Below are positions 24,749 to 31,605 of a stretch of DNA of 44,736 nt, piece by piece. The stretch spans positions 1-44,736 of the IMG/VR virus record IMGVR_UViG_3300031537_000002; one strand, given 5' to 3'. Position 1 is the stretch's first letter; each line of letters starts with the position of its first letter. The notes below the pieces were generated by a model. The model searched no databases. It was not told the DNA's origin and saw only the letters and a program-made list of their open reading frames with translations. The position numbers and the translations under genes were made by a program. The stretch is from a virus.

Positions 24749-25462
24749 TTAAAATTTAATATCATTTTGTTCGTCTGACGCAGATTCTCTAAGCTGGTCA
24801 AGATAGTTGTTTTCAGGTGCTGGTTGAGATATGATTATTTTTTCCTCTTCTGGTATTTCTTTTACCTTAGCTGCATCAACTACCCAGCGTAATATAGTTA
24901 GATAATCTGACTTTGTTTTATATCCTTTTTCTTTTTTGTAATCAGATAGATATTGTATAAGGCGGTTTGTCTGAATGTCACCATATTTGTCTAATAATTT
25001 TTTGTATTCTTTTTCAGTCATTTTCACATTATCCGCATATGCTTTTTTTTGCTTTTTATCTATACTAACCTTATCTATACTAACCTTATCTGAGTCAACA
25101 TTTTGTATACATGTTTGTATACGGTCTGTATACGATCCATTTTCTTTAATAAAAAGACTATTTTTTTCTTTAGTGTAAACAGTTTCTTTGTATCTATCTA
25201 TTGCTATATAGTTATGTATCTTCCAATGTTTTATAACTATTATTCCATTATCAAAACCAAGAATAAACCTTTTTGAAAATAATATTTTCATATCATCAAT
25301 TGAACAATTAACTATTTTTATTATTTTTTTTGGATTACTTATAAACCCATCGTCATCAGCTCGCATGCATAAATGAAAATATAAATTTTGTGTTGATGTA
25401 GGCATTTCTAAAAATGCATCAGTATCAACTATTTGTAAACTAAACATTCTTTTTTGAGCCAT
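24749..25462 (-). CDS. Replisome organiser / DnaD-like replication protein
   Basis: 237 aa. The N-terminal MAQKRMFSLQIVDTDAFLEM followed by TQNLYFHLCMRADDDGF is the typical start of the phage replisome-organiser winged-helix domain. The Lys-rich centre holds a tandem VSIDK repeat, and the C-terminal region (KYGDIQTNRLIQYLSDYK) is DnaD-like. It would bind the origin and load the DnaB helicase encoded at 34574. It is on the opposite strand to the other replication genes. Confidence 0.75.
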   Translation of the reverse strand: MAQKRMFSLQIVDTDAFLEMPTSTQNLYFHLCMRADDDGFISNPKKIIKIVNCSIDDMKILFSKRFILGFDNGIIVIKHWKIHNYIAIDRYKETVYTKEKNSLFIKENGSYTDRIQTCIQNVDSDKVSIDKVSIDKKQKKAYADNVKMTEKEYKKLLDKYGDIQTNRLIQYLSDYKKEKGYKTKSDYLTILRWVVDAAKVKEIPEEEKIIISQPAPENNYLDQLRESASDEQNDIKF

Positions 25463-25955
25463 TTTGTTTCCTTTTTTGTCTTAATTCTTTTAATTTTTGT
25501 TTTTTTATTTCTTTTATTTCTTCAATTTCTTTTAATATCTCTTTATTTCTTATTTCTATAGGTGATTTATCAATTCTTTCTTCCATATCAAACATTTTAT
25601 TTGTCACATTTATTGCTCTGGCAAAACTAATAAGTCTTGAGTTGTTATTATATACTTTTCTTAATCTGTTTATTTTTTTTGTTTCTTCATATACATGGAA
25701 TCTTGATTCTCTGGCTCTTTTTTGTTTTTGTTTTTTCATTTCAGCTTGTTTTTTTTCATTTTCATGTAATTTATCAAGATGTTCTTCATAAGCTATTTTT
25801 CCAGCGTAATAATCATTTTCAACGTCTTCTAAATCATCATCAGGTCCCCATCTTGTGCATGGTGGCTCAATTGGATTTCCTCCATAACATTTCATACCTG
25901 TACATTCTCCATCTAAAAAACAATCTTCACATCCGTTCATTTCATGTACTTTCAT
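25440..25955 (-). CDS. Cys-rich, charged hypothetical protein
   Basis: 171 aa from the ATG at 25955 behind AAAAGGAGC. The N-terminus has a compact Cys cluster (CEDCFLDGECTGMKC, then CTRW), probably one zinc or metal site; the rest is a long Lys/Glu-rich helix. It overlaps the replisome-organiser start by 23 bases, so the two are coupled. No family recognised. Confidence 0.6.
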   Translation of the reverse strand: MKVHEMNGCEDCFLDGECTGMKCYGGNPIEPPCTRWGPDDDLEDVENDYYAGKIAYEEHLDKLHENEKKQAEMKKQKQKRARESRFHVYEETKKINRLRKVYNNNSRLISFARAINVTNKMFDMEERIDKSPIEIRNKEILKEIEEIKEIKKQKLKELRQKRKQNGSKKNV

Positions 25956-26205
25956 ATAAGCTCCTTTTGATATCATAATTTTCTAAGAAAATATCAATTT
26001 TTTCAGGTGATTCTAATCCATAATCTTTTATCTCTTTATAATAATCAACTTTTAATTCTGTTTCTTTTTGATGATATTTGATCATTTCTGATATAGTTTT
26101 AAATGATGAAAACGATAAACATAATTTTACATCGTTTACAGTTTCAACTCGATATCCGCCAAAACCATTTTCATTCCACCAGTCAATTAAATTTTTTTCG
26201 TACAT
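25942..26205 (-). CDS. Hypothetical protein (87 aa)
   Basis: Begins MYEKNLIDWWNENGFGGYRV behind GAAAGGA and overlaps the next start by 14 bases. First gene after the terminator at 26224-26281. No family recognised; mixed alpha/beta and acidic. Confidence 0.55.
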   Translation of the reverse strand: MYEKNLIDWWNENGFGGYRVETVNDVKLCLSFSSFKTISEMIKYHQKETELKVDYYKEIKDYGLESPEKIDIFLENYDIKRSLYEST

Positions 26206-26223
26206 AATAAAATCCTTTCAAAA

Positions 26224-26281
26224 TAAAAAAGCCCTTACTGACGGGCACTCGCTAGAGTGACGCACCCCGTCAGCAAAGGCT
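26224..26281 (-). terminator. Strong intrinsic terminator
   Basis: AGCCTTTG-CTGACGGG pairs with CCCGTCAG-TAAGGGCT with an inner CACTC/GAGTG stem, then TTTTTTATTT. It ends the small RNA that starts near 26394. Confidence 0.85.
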
Positions 26282-26394
26282 CTCAATAGTATTTGTTTAA
26301 GTGCGTATCAAACAAAAATAATTGCTATGATATAACATTTGTTATAATTCTTAAGCTAAACCCTTGCGCATTGGTGCTGACACATAGCAATTAT
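26282..26394 (-). ncRNA. Free-standing small RNA with GTTGCTAT-family element (variant ATTGCTAT)
   Basis: The element (26318-26394, 77 nt) is closed by a perfect 12-bp helix ATAATTGCTATG/CATAGCAATTAT. Compared with its relatives, G-C is replaced by A-T on both arms, a compensating change. The predicted start from the promoter at 26399-26427 falls at the helix edge. A second hairpin (TTTGTTT/AAACAAA) and the terminator follow, giving an RNA of about 170 nt that contains no ORF. Confidence 0.65.
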
Positions 26395-26398
26395 AAAA

Positions 26399-26427
26399 AG
26401 TATAATAAAAAAATAATTATTTGTCAA
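26399..26427 (-). promoter_or_regulatory. Promoter of the small RNA
   Basis: TTGACA (26422-26427), 17-base spacer, TATACT (26399-26404). Lies directly behind the KilA-N gene. Confidence 0.78.
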
Positions 26428-26428
26428 A

Positions 26429-27061
26429 TTATTTATGTTCAGCTTCCCCCATTATTTCATTTTTTGCTTTTTTAATAGCAACTTCAATTAAATTATTTTT
26501 CTCTCTTATTATATCAGATAACAAAGAAATGTATTCATGTATTTTGTCTCTTAATTTTAATTGATTTTCATTTGCTGTTTGCCAGTCTGTTACATTGCAT
26601 TCTAATTTTATTTTGTTTGCAATATCAATTATATCTTTTTGAAAATTTGATTTGTTTGATAATGAAATATATAAAGCTCCTGTCATTTTTTTATAACTGT
26701 CTCCTGAATGATTTCTATATTTAATTAGATTATCATATATCCATTCATAAACAGTTAATTTTAAATTTGGATTTATTGAAAGCGCCATATCGATAAATAA
26801 ATATGGGTGTACCCATGTGTGCTTACCTCTTCCTTTGCCTGATTTAATAACCTCTCCATATTCATCTGATAATGATTTTACAAATTCTTTTGTTCCTTTT
26901 TGCCTTAACCACTCAGACATATTAAATTGATTTAATCCGTTAATAACTCTCCATTTATTTCCAGCTCTAACAAGGTCTGTCGCTGAAAAAAAAGAATTAT
27001 CAGATTGTTGGGATATCTCACAATCAAATAATTCACGCTTCATTATTACTCTAGTAATCAT
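26429..27061 (-). CDS. KilA-N domain protein
   Basis: 210 aa. FFSATDLVRAGNKWR and GKGRGKHTWVHPYLFIDMA are the KilA-N DNA-binding signature, with a downstream VYEWIYDNL...HSGDSYKKM typical of phage KilA-N proteins, then a helical tail. KilA-N proteins are usually regulators or host-takeover factors. AAGGA precedes the ATG; a possible promoter (TTGTAA-17-TATAAC) lies in the 100-base gap upstream. Confidence 0.85.
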   Translation of the reverse strand: MITRVIMKRELFDCEISQQSDNSFFSATDLVRAGNKWRVINGLNQFNMSEWLRQKGTKEFVKSLSDEYGEVIKSGKGRGKHTWVHPYLFIDMALSINPNLKLTVYEWIYDNLIKYRNHSGDSYKKMTGALYISLSNKSNFQKDIIDIANKIKLECNVTDWQTANENQLKLRDKIHEYISLLSDIIREKNNLIEVAIKKAKNEIMGEAEHK

Positions 27062-27163
27062 AATTAATCCTTAGTGTATTTTTTTTATTATTATAATACA
27101 TGTTATATAAAATATAAATAATATTTACAAAAAAACTACATGTTTTATTTATTATAAACATAA

Positions 27164-27388
27164 TTATTTGTCAATAATTTTTGGGGTTTTATAACAGTAA
27201 ACTTTCATTATTTTTTCTATTGCCCCGGAAATAATATCTCTTGTCATATTATGTTTTGAAGCATTATAACATGGTGTTCCAAACAAATAGATAATATGTC
27301 CTTTTTTTGTGAATTCTAAAAATGGATATTTTTTCAAATATTCTTTTTCTACAAACCCTATATGCTCATAATTATTTATATTACTCAT
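27164..27388 (-). CDS. Hypothetical protein (74 aa)
   Basis: Begins MSNINNYEHIGFVEKEYLKK; contains FLEFTKKGHIIYLFGTPCY and a basic C-terminus. Part of a chain of five small genes after the hammerhead. No family recognised. Confidence 0.5.
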   Translation of the reverse strand: MSNINNYEHIGFVEKEYLKKYPFLEFTKKGHIIYLFGTPCYNASKHNMTRDIISGAIEKIMKVYCYKTPKIIDK

Positions 27389-27399
27389 AACAATTCCTT

Positions 27400-27600
27400 T
27401 TATTTGTGTTCATGTTCCCAGATTTCAGTGAATTTTTTAGCGTTTTTAGCAATCCATTCTAAAAAATAATCTTCATTTGAAAGTTTGTATCCGGGAAGTT
27501 TTGAGTCTTTTTCCAGGTCTATGATCATTTGTCTAGCCTGGTCCTTCATAAGTTCATGAAATCTTTTTTTTCTTTCTTCTACACTCATATTAAGCCTCAC
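27400..27600 (-). CDS. Hypothetical protein (66 aa)
   Basis: Helical, charged (MSVEERKKRFHELMKDQARQ). An internal ATG four codons in is an alternative start. No family recognised. Confidence 0.5.
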   Translation of the reverse strand: MRLNMSVEERKKRFHELMKDQARQMIIDLEKDSKLPGYKLSNEDYFLEWIAKNAKKFTEIWEHEHK

Positions 27601-27615
27601 AAGCTTTTTAAAAAA

Positions 27616-27846
27616 TTAAGATTTTTTTTTAAAATATAATAAAAAATTAAGATATCTTTTTGATAATAACTTTATATAATTTCCTTCAAATAATATCTCT
27701 TTGTCTTTTTTATTTTCATATTTATCAAGCATTTTATTTGTTATAATTATTTCTAAATAAAAAGGAATACACATTTTAATGGTGTTATTGTCATTTTTTT
27801 TATTAAAAACAATTTGTTTTATGTCATTAATATTAGTAATTTGCAT
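27616..27846 (-). CDS. Hypothetical protein (76 aa)
   Basis: Begins MQITNINDIKQIVFNKK. A GTG three codons earlier directly abuts the previous stop, so the start is uncertain. Lys/Asn-rich, no family. Confidence 0.45.
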   Translation of the reverse strand: MQITNINDIKQIVFNKKNDNNTIKMCIPFYLEIIITNKMLDKYENKKDKEILFEGNYIKLLSKRYLNFLLYFKKKS

Positions 27847-27855
27847 ATTAACCAC

Positions 27856-28053
27856 TTATTTCAGTAAAAATCTTTTTGCGCCATTAACTATCATAACACA
27901 ATTAGATGATGACATGTAAACATCTTCGTGTTTTTCAACAAGAGATTTAACAATATCAGCGCCTTTATTTGAAATAACTAAGACATCATTGTTATTTCTT
28001 TCAATTGTTGCATAAGCATCAATATCTTTAATAATCTTTTTAATATTTGACAT
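27856..28053 (-). CDS. Hypothetical protein (65 aa)
   Basis: Begins MSNIKKIIKDIDAYATIERN behind AAGGAGC. This is the first gene on the 3' product of the hammerhead ribozyme, whose cleavage site lies 27 bases upstream of the ATG. No family recognised. Confidence 0.55.
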   Translation of the reverse strand: MSNIKKIIKDIDAYATIERNNNDVLVISNKGADIVKSLVEKHEDVYMSSSNCVMIVNGAKRFLLK

Positions 28054-28075
28054 ATAAGCTCCTTATTGTAATTAT

Positions 28076-28126
28076 AACCGACGCCCGAAGGCGTTTCGTC
28101 GTAATTTTCAAAGACTCATCAGGGTT
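28076..28126 (-). ncRNA. Hammerhead ribozyme (type I)
   Basis: All core parts are present in order on the minus strand: stem I AACC, core CTGATGA, stem II GTC...GAC with a 12-base loop, core GAAA, stem III CGCC-TTCG-GGCG, triplet GTC, then GGTT closing stem I. Cleavage is expected between 28080 and 28079. It begins two bases after the stop of the 22-aa ORF and lies before the gene at 27856-28053, so it would cut that transcript between the two cistrons. Confidence 0.93.
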
Positions 28127-28128
28127 GT

Positions 28129-28197
28129 TTATTTTCGTTTAATAATTTCATGAGCAAACTCTAACGCTTCTTTATAGTTATTAAAATATCTAGTCAT
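28129..28197 (-). CDS. 22-aa ORF between twister and hammerhead
   Basis: MTRYFNNYKEALEFAHEIIK... preceded by TTGGGAG. It lies wholly between two self-cleaving ribozymes, so a ~185-nt RNA carrying just this ORF would be released. No family recognised; an amphipathic helix is likely. Confidence 0.5.
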   Translation of the reverse strand: MTRYFNNYKEALEFAHEIIKRK

Positions 28198-28216
28198 ATT
28201 TTTACTCCCAAGTTAA

Positions 28217-28270
28217 ATTACGCTCTGCATTATACGAGGGCTTGCGACACTCCGTTGGCTGCATTACTCA
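28217..28270 (-). ncRNA. Twister ribozyme, copy 1
   Basis: Minus-strand core: TAATGCAGCC, then a P4 loop with GTCGCAAGCCC, then ATAATGCAGAG and GCG. TGCA/TGCA forms P2. The loop CGC pairs with the 3' GCG (pseudoknot T1), where the other two copies have CAC with GTG, a compensating change. Cleavage expected between 28266 and 28265 (T^AA). P1 is weak or absent, as tolerated in known twisters. It follows the stop of the 137-aa gene and a GC hairpin. Confidence 0.88.
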
Positions 28271-28310
28271 CCCAGGTAGCCTAGGACTCGAAAGTCATAG
28301 GCAACCTGGG
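28271..28310 (-). other. GC hairpin protecting the 3' end upstream of twister copy 1
   Basis: CCCAGGT pairs with ACCTGGG, then GCCTA/TAGGC and GACT-TTCG-AGTC, with two mismatches. It begins seven bases after the stop codon and ends five bases before the cleavage site, so it becomes the 3' end of the released mRNA. Confidence 0.8.
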
Positions 28311-28317
28311 AGGGTTA

Positions 28318-28731
28318 TTATTCTTCTGTATCTTCTCTATAATAAGGTGATAATGATCCAGACATGTTTGATTGGGTTACTTTTATTTTTTCACCATTTT
28401 CTAATGCTATTTCATAATTGAAATAATATGCTGGTGAAGGATGTGATAATGAAATTACTTCACCTTCTACTATTTCAAGTTCACATCTGTCATAAAAATC
28501 ATGTTGAAAATTATTACCATCACAATATGAAACAATAATATAATCTCCAAGATATTCATCATATTCGGATTCCAGCAAATCGCCATTTTCGTCAAGGTAT
28601 TCACTCAATGATGATCCGTAAATATCGTCCAATGACCAATCAGCATCAATTGCATCTTCAACGGTCGCTTGTCTTGTATCGTCAGTTGATACATATGTAG
28701 TATAATGTCCTTCAATCTTATAAAATTTCAT
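28318..28731 (-). CDS. Cassette 1 protein (137 aa, acidic)
   Basis: Acidic, Tyr-rich protein (MKFYKIEGHYTTYVSTDDT...). ATG behind TTGGGAG. It is the coding part of the first promoter-hairpin-ORF-hairpin-twister cassette. No family recognised; it looks like a small soluble anti-host or regulatory protein, but that is a guess. Confidence 0.65.
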   Translation of the reverse strand: MKFYKIEGHYTTYVSTDDTRQATVEDAIDADWSLDDIYGSSLSEYLDENGDLLESEYDEYLGDYIIVSYCDGNNFQHDFYDRCELEIVEGEVISLSHPSPAYYFNYEIALENGEKIKVTQSNMSGSLSPYYREDTEE

Positions 28732-28754
28732 ATTATATCTCCCAAGTTTTTGTT

Positions 28755-28808
28755 AAGGCATTAAATACCTTACATTAATAATTATAGTGCATTTTCAAAA
28801 AAAAACAA
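28755..28808 (-). promoter_or_regulatory. Cassette 1 promoter and 5' hairpin
   Basis: TTGTTT (28803-28808), 16-base spacer, TATAAT (28781-28786), then an AAGGTA-TTTAA-TGCCTT hairpin (28755-28771) at the predicted mRNA start. Nearly identical to the plus-strand copies at 38671 and 40448; one hairpin pair changes A-T to G-T, keeping the pairing. Confidence 0.8.
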
Positions 28809-28829
28809 TATTAAAATAAAAAAAAAGTA

Positions 28830-28869
28830 TTGATTTTTTGAAAATAATATTATATACTCAAGTATACTT
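28830..28869 (+). promoter_or_regulatory. Rightward early promoter with palindrome at the start site
   Basis: TTGATT (28830-28835), 17-base spacer, TATACT (28853-28858). A perfect 10-bp palindrome AAGTATACTT (28860-28869) covers the predicted start and could be an operator. It is divergent from the cassette 1 promoter 22 bases away, the main divergence point of the genome. Confidence 0.7.
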
Positions 28870-28880
28870 AATATTTTATT

Positions 28881-28946
28881 AGACGGTATTGGAAATTGCT
28901 ACAAGTAATACTTGTGTGTAGCCAGGTTCAAGTCCTGGAACAGTCT
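28881..28946 (+). ncRNA. tRNA-like element without D arm
   Basis: The T arm is canonical (CCAGG-TTCAAGT-CCTGG). An anticodon-arm-like helix TACAA/TTGTG encloses a 7-base loop GTAATAC with T in position 33 (nominal anticodon AAT), and a 5-base variable loop follows. AGACGGT pairs with ACAGTCT with one mismatch. Only ~12 bases replace the D arm. It starts ~16 bases after the predicted transcript start and leads into the first early gene. More likely a tRNA-derived leader than a working tRNA. Confidence 0.5.
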
Positions 28947-28963
28947 TTTTGAAGGATAATATT

Positions 28964-29386
28964 ATGAAAAAACAAAGAAAAGCACATTTGGTTGAGGTTA
29001 AAAATAATAATTATAAAAAATGGGAAAAAAGAATTGCTGTTGATTTAGAATGTAATCCAGTTTTATGTGTAGACATTTATTATGAAGAAAAATATTTAAA
29101 TTTTGAATATTATGATGTAGAGCGGTGGGAACAATGGCGCGAAATAAAAGAACCAGAATACATTACTTATGAAACAATGAAAACATTAGATATTTTTGAA
29201 TATAATAAAAAAGATAAAACAAAAGTAAATTTTGATGAAATTATGTATTCAAATGGTACATGGGATGATTGTAATTTAGACTTTGATATAAATCTTGTTG
29301 TTAAATTAAATTATAAAAGTATTGATTATAATTATTTTTTATATCAAAATGATTTAGAACATGTTATTTTAAGAAATAAAAAATGA
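28964..29386 (+). CDS. Hypothetical early protein (140 aa)
   Basis: Start set at ATG 28964 behind AAGGA; a TTG five codons earlier is less likely. Acidic, Tyr/Asn-rich, mixed alpha/beta. First gene of the rightward operon. No family recognised. Confidence 0.6.
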   Translation: MKKQRKAHLVEVKNNNYKKWEKRIAVDLECNPVLCVDIYYEEKYLNFEYYDVERWEQWREIKEPEYITYETMKTLDIFEYNKKDKTKVNFDEIMYSNGTWDDCNLDFDINLVVKLNYKSIDYNYFLYQNDLEHVILRNKK

Positions 29387-29526
29387 ACGTGCTAATTATA
29401 ACAGGTGAAATCTGGGAAAACATGATTTTGGATGGAAATGATCAAGATGTAGTTTTCTTTGATTATTTTGACGAAGATAAATATATCAAAACAGGTATGT
29501 TAGATGATGAAGATTTACCTGAATGA
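29383..29526 (+). CDS. Hypothetical protein (47 aa)
   Basis: Overlaps the previous stop (ATGA), so translation is coupled. Very acidic C-terminus (MLDDEDLPE). No family. Confidence 0.5.
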   Translation: MNVLIITGEIWENMILDGNDQDVVFFDYFDEDKYIKTGMLDDEDLPE

Positions 29527-29585
29527 GTATTATAGATGATGGAAGATGATTGTGTTTCAGAAAAATGTAAATGGGAGTTAAAACA

Positions 29586-29759
29586 ATGACAGTAAAATGT
29601 AAATGTGGAAATGATGTTAAAATAACAAAAGAAATTAAAGAACATTATTATAATTGGAAATGTAATGAATGCGGTGGTATTGTAACCTGGAATAACGTAA
29701 TAAGTGTTTGGAAGTGTTCAACACCTACAGTTACCAGAAATAGTCAAAATAGATATTAG
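29586..29759 (+). CDS. Zinc-ribbon protein (57 aa)
   Basis: ATG at 29586 behind GGGAG. CKCG near the start and WKCNECGG in the middle form a CxC...CxxC zinc ribbon. Probably a small nucleic-acid or protein-binding factor. Confidence 0.55.
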   Translation: MTVKCKCGNDVKITKEIKEHYYNWKCNECGGIVTWNNVISVWKCSTPTVTRNSQNRY

Positions 29760-29768
29760 GAGTTTTAA

Positions 29769-29918
29769 ATGATATTAAGTATGCATGATGATAATGGTAA
29801 TTTTGGTGTAAAATGTCCTAACGGAGTTAAGGTATCAAAAGTATTACCAGCAACTGTTTATGTTGGAAGTCAAAACTGTTTGAATTGTTATTATTTTGGC
29901 AGATTTGAATCAAATTGA
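29769..29918 (+). CDS. Hypothetical protein (49 aa)
   Basis: AGGAG precedes the ATG. Contains FGVKCPNG and CLNCYYFGR, a pair of Cys clusters. No family. Confidence 0.5.
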   Translation: MILSMHDDNGNFGVKCPNGVKVSKVLPATVYVGSQNCLNCYYFGRFESN

Positions 29919-29985
29919 ATTTTTTGTAAATATCAAAAAAAAAAATAATAAAAAATGATAAAAAATACAAATATGAAAAAATTTT

Positions 29986-30033
29986 TAGTTATAAAAACAA
30001 AACAAAATATAACAATGATGTTGTTTTTATAAC
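29986..30033 (+). other. Long perfect inverted repeat
   Basis: AGTTATAAAAACAA pairs with TTGTTTTTATAACT (14 bp, no mismatch) around a 20-base loop, followed by GATAATTTTT. It lies in the 144-base gap between two small genes; it could be a weak terminator or a 5' stabiliser of the next mRNA. Confidence 0.5.
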
Positions 30034-30062
30034 TGATAATTTTTAAACAAAGGATAATAATT

Positions 30063-30227
30063 ATGAGAAAAATAATCTATTATTGTGATAGATGTGGAAA
30101 AGAAACTAAAAATGATGATAAAGAAAGAGTTTGGATTATATACCCCGCAAACACAAACGGTTGTTTGTGTAAAAAATGTTATAATGATTTTTTAAAATTT
30201 ATGAAAAATAATAGGAATATATTGTGA
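30063..30227 (+). CDS. Zinc-ribbon protein (54 aa)
   Basis: CDRCGK and CLCKKCY form a four-Cys zinc ribbon. AAAGGA precedes the ATG. Frequent type of small phage early protein; role unknown. Confidence 0.6.
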   Translation: MRKIIYYCDRCGKETKNDDKERVWIIYPANTNGCLCKKCYNDFLKFMKNNRNIL

Positions 30228-30403
30228 TCAAAAAACTTTTTTTTGAATTAAAATGTATTTCTGGCAGATTAAACAGCAGTGGTAAAGTGTATAATGGAGA
30301 TACTCAGAAATCACATTATATATATTATAATCCGCGAACTAAAGAATTAGAAGAAAAAGTAAGAAGAAATATTTTGGTTCGAAGAGGAAAAACATTTTTT
30401 TGA
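30224..30403 (+). CDS. Hypothetical basic protein (59 aa)
   Basis: GTG start overlapping the previous stop (GTGA), with AGGA upstream. Basic C-terminus (KVRRNILVRRGKTF). No family. Confidence 0.5.
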   Translation: MIKKLFFELKCISGRLNSSGKVYNGDTQKSHYIYYNPRTKELEEKVRRNILVRRGKTFF

Positions 30404-30439
30404 ATATAATTTATTAATATTATAAAATGGAGGTAAAAA

Positions 30440-30859
30440 TTGATTTGTAAAATTTTTCTTGAAAAAAGCGCTTTAATGCCTAAAAAAAACAATAAATCTG
30501 ATAATTGTTATGATGTATTTTCAAATAACGATTATCATGTTAACAACCTTTCTACGTGTGTTGTAGGTACAGGAATACATATTGAACCTGAAAAAGGCTG
30601 GGGCATGTTGATAAGGCCAAGATCAGGAAAATCATTAAAAGGGATAATACTCGGAGGTGGTGAAGTTGATAATGGATATAGAGGGGAAATTGGGGTAATA
30701 ATCCATAATATGACTGGTAGTTCTATCAATATCAACAAAGGTGAAAAGATCGCACAAATTAGACCTGTCCGGATCGAAGATATAGATTTTATTCAGGTCC
30801 AGGAATTATCAAAATCAGATAGAGGATCGAAAGGGTTTGGCGCAAGCGGTGATTACTAA
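30440..30859 (+). CDS. dut: dUTPase
   Basis: 139 aa with the trimeric dUTPase motifs in order: SDNCYDVFS (I), RPRSG (II), GEVDNGYRGEIGV (III, catalytic Asp-Tyr), GEKIAQI (IV) and DRGSKGFGASG (V, Gly-rich P-loop-like). TTG start behind GGAGG. Converts dUTP to dUMP, keeping uracil out of phage DNA. Confidence 0.93.
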   Translation: MICKIFLEKSALMPKKNNKSDNCYDVFSNNDYHVNNLSTCVVGTGIHIEPEKGWGMLIRPRSGKSLKGIILGGGEVDNGYRGEIGVIIHNMTGSSININKGEKIAQIRPVRIEDIDFIQVQELSKSDRGSKGFGASGDY

Positions 30860-30915
30860 TATTATATTTTATATGATTTTTTGGATTTTCTTAATTCTAT
30901 TGAAAAGGAATAAAT

Positions 30916-31149
30916 ATGATAATATATGAATCAGAAAAATTTTGGATGGAAATGTATAATTATGATATATACATTATAATAAACATTCATATAAAAGAAA
31001 CAGGAGAAATAAAACAGTTTTCTAATTATATTGAATATAAATATAAAAACAAAGATTACCCTGGAAAATATAAAAAATTAAATGATTTGTATGCCATGCA
31101 AAGGGCAATTAAAAAAGCAATAGAATTAGAAAAGAATGGAGTATTTTAA
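30916..31149 (+). CDS. Hypothetical protein (77 aa)
   Basis: AAAGGA before the ATG. Begins MIIYESEKFWMEMYNYDIY, Tyr/Ile-rich beta-type N-terminus and a helical end. No family. Confidence 0.5.
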   Translation: MIIYESEKFWMEMYNYDIYIIINIHIKETGEIKQFSNYIEYKYKNKDYPGKYKKLNDLYAMQRAIKKAIELEKNGVF

Positions 31150-31171
31150 ATAATTAAACAAAGGAGCTTAT

Positions 31172-31393
31172 ATGAAAAATATACAAACATGTTCAAATTG
31201 TATACATTCATACAAAAACAGACAGGTTACATGCTTTACTTGTATTCCTGTAAAAAAAGACAATATGAGTAATTTTAAATTGCTTAAAGAAAAAAGGAAA
31301 AATGTACATTTAAATTCATGGGTTGAAAAATCAGATTATTTCAATTTTTTGGATAAGATATTGTTTTTTCTTACAGGGAGGTATTTTAAATGA
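31172..31393 (+). CDS. Cys-cluster hypothetical protein (73 aa)
   Basis: Behind AAAGGAGC, complementary to the candidate anti-SD RNA. CSNCIHSY...TCFTCIP is a four-Cys cluster. Overlaps the next start. Confidence 0.55.
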   Translation: MKNIQTCSNCIHSYKNRQVTCFTCIPVKKDNMSNFKLLKEKRKNVHLNSWVEKSDYFNFLDKILFFLTGRYFK

Positions 31394-31605
31394 TGAATTT
31401 ATTATTAGTTTATTTAATCGGTTGTGTTTCTATTTTTATTATTTTAATATTAAATTTATTAATAAGAAAAATAATAAAAAAATATTTTTTCCCAATGGTT
31501 ATAACTTTTTTAATTTTGTCATTTATTCCGATTATAAACATACTTGTATTAGTTGGATGTTTGATTTCTAGCTGGCAAAAATTGTACAGGGATTCAAAAA
31601 AATGA
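31390..31605 (+). CDS. Small membrane protein (71 aa)
   Basis: Two hydrophobic segments (LLLVYLIGCVSIFIILILNL and PIINILVLVGCLI) with a basic link. Overlaps both neighbours. No family. Confidence 0.55.
   Translation: MMNLLLVYLIGCVSIFIILILNLLIRKIIKKYFFPMVITFLILSFIPIINILVLVGCLISSWQKLYRDSKK

Noticed and set aside
21367-28731. Lysogeny module
   Set aside because: KilA-N and small genes are present, but no integrase, excisionase, attachment repeat or CI-type repressor was found.
29535-29588. 17-codon frame before the 29586 gene
   Set aside because: No ribosome site and no conserved feature; it only overlaps the next ATG.
29972-30031. 19-codon frame across the 14-bp inverted repeat
   Set aside because: No ribosome site, and the coding part is just the hairpin arms.
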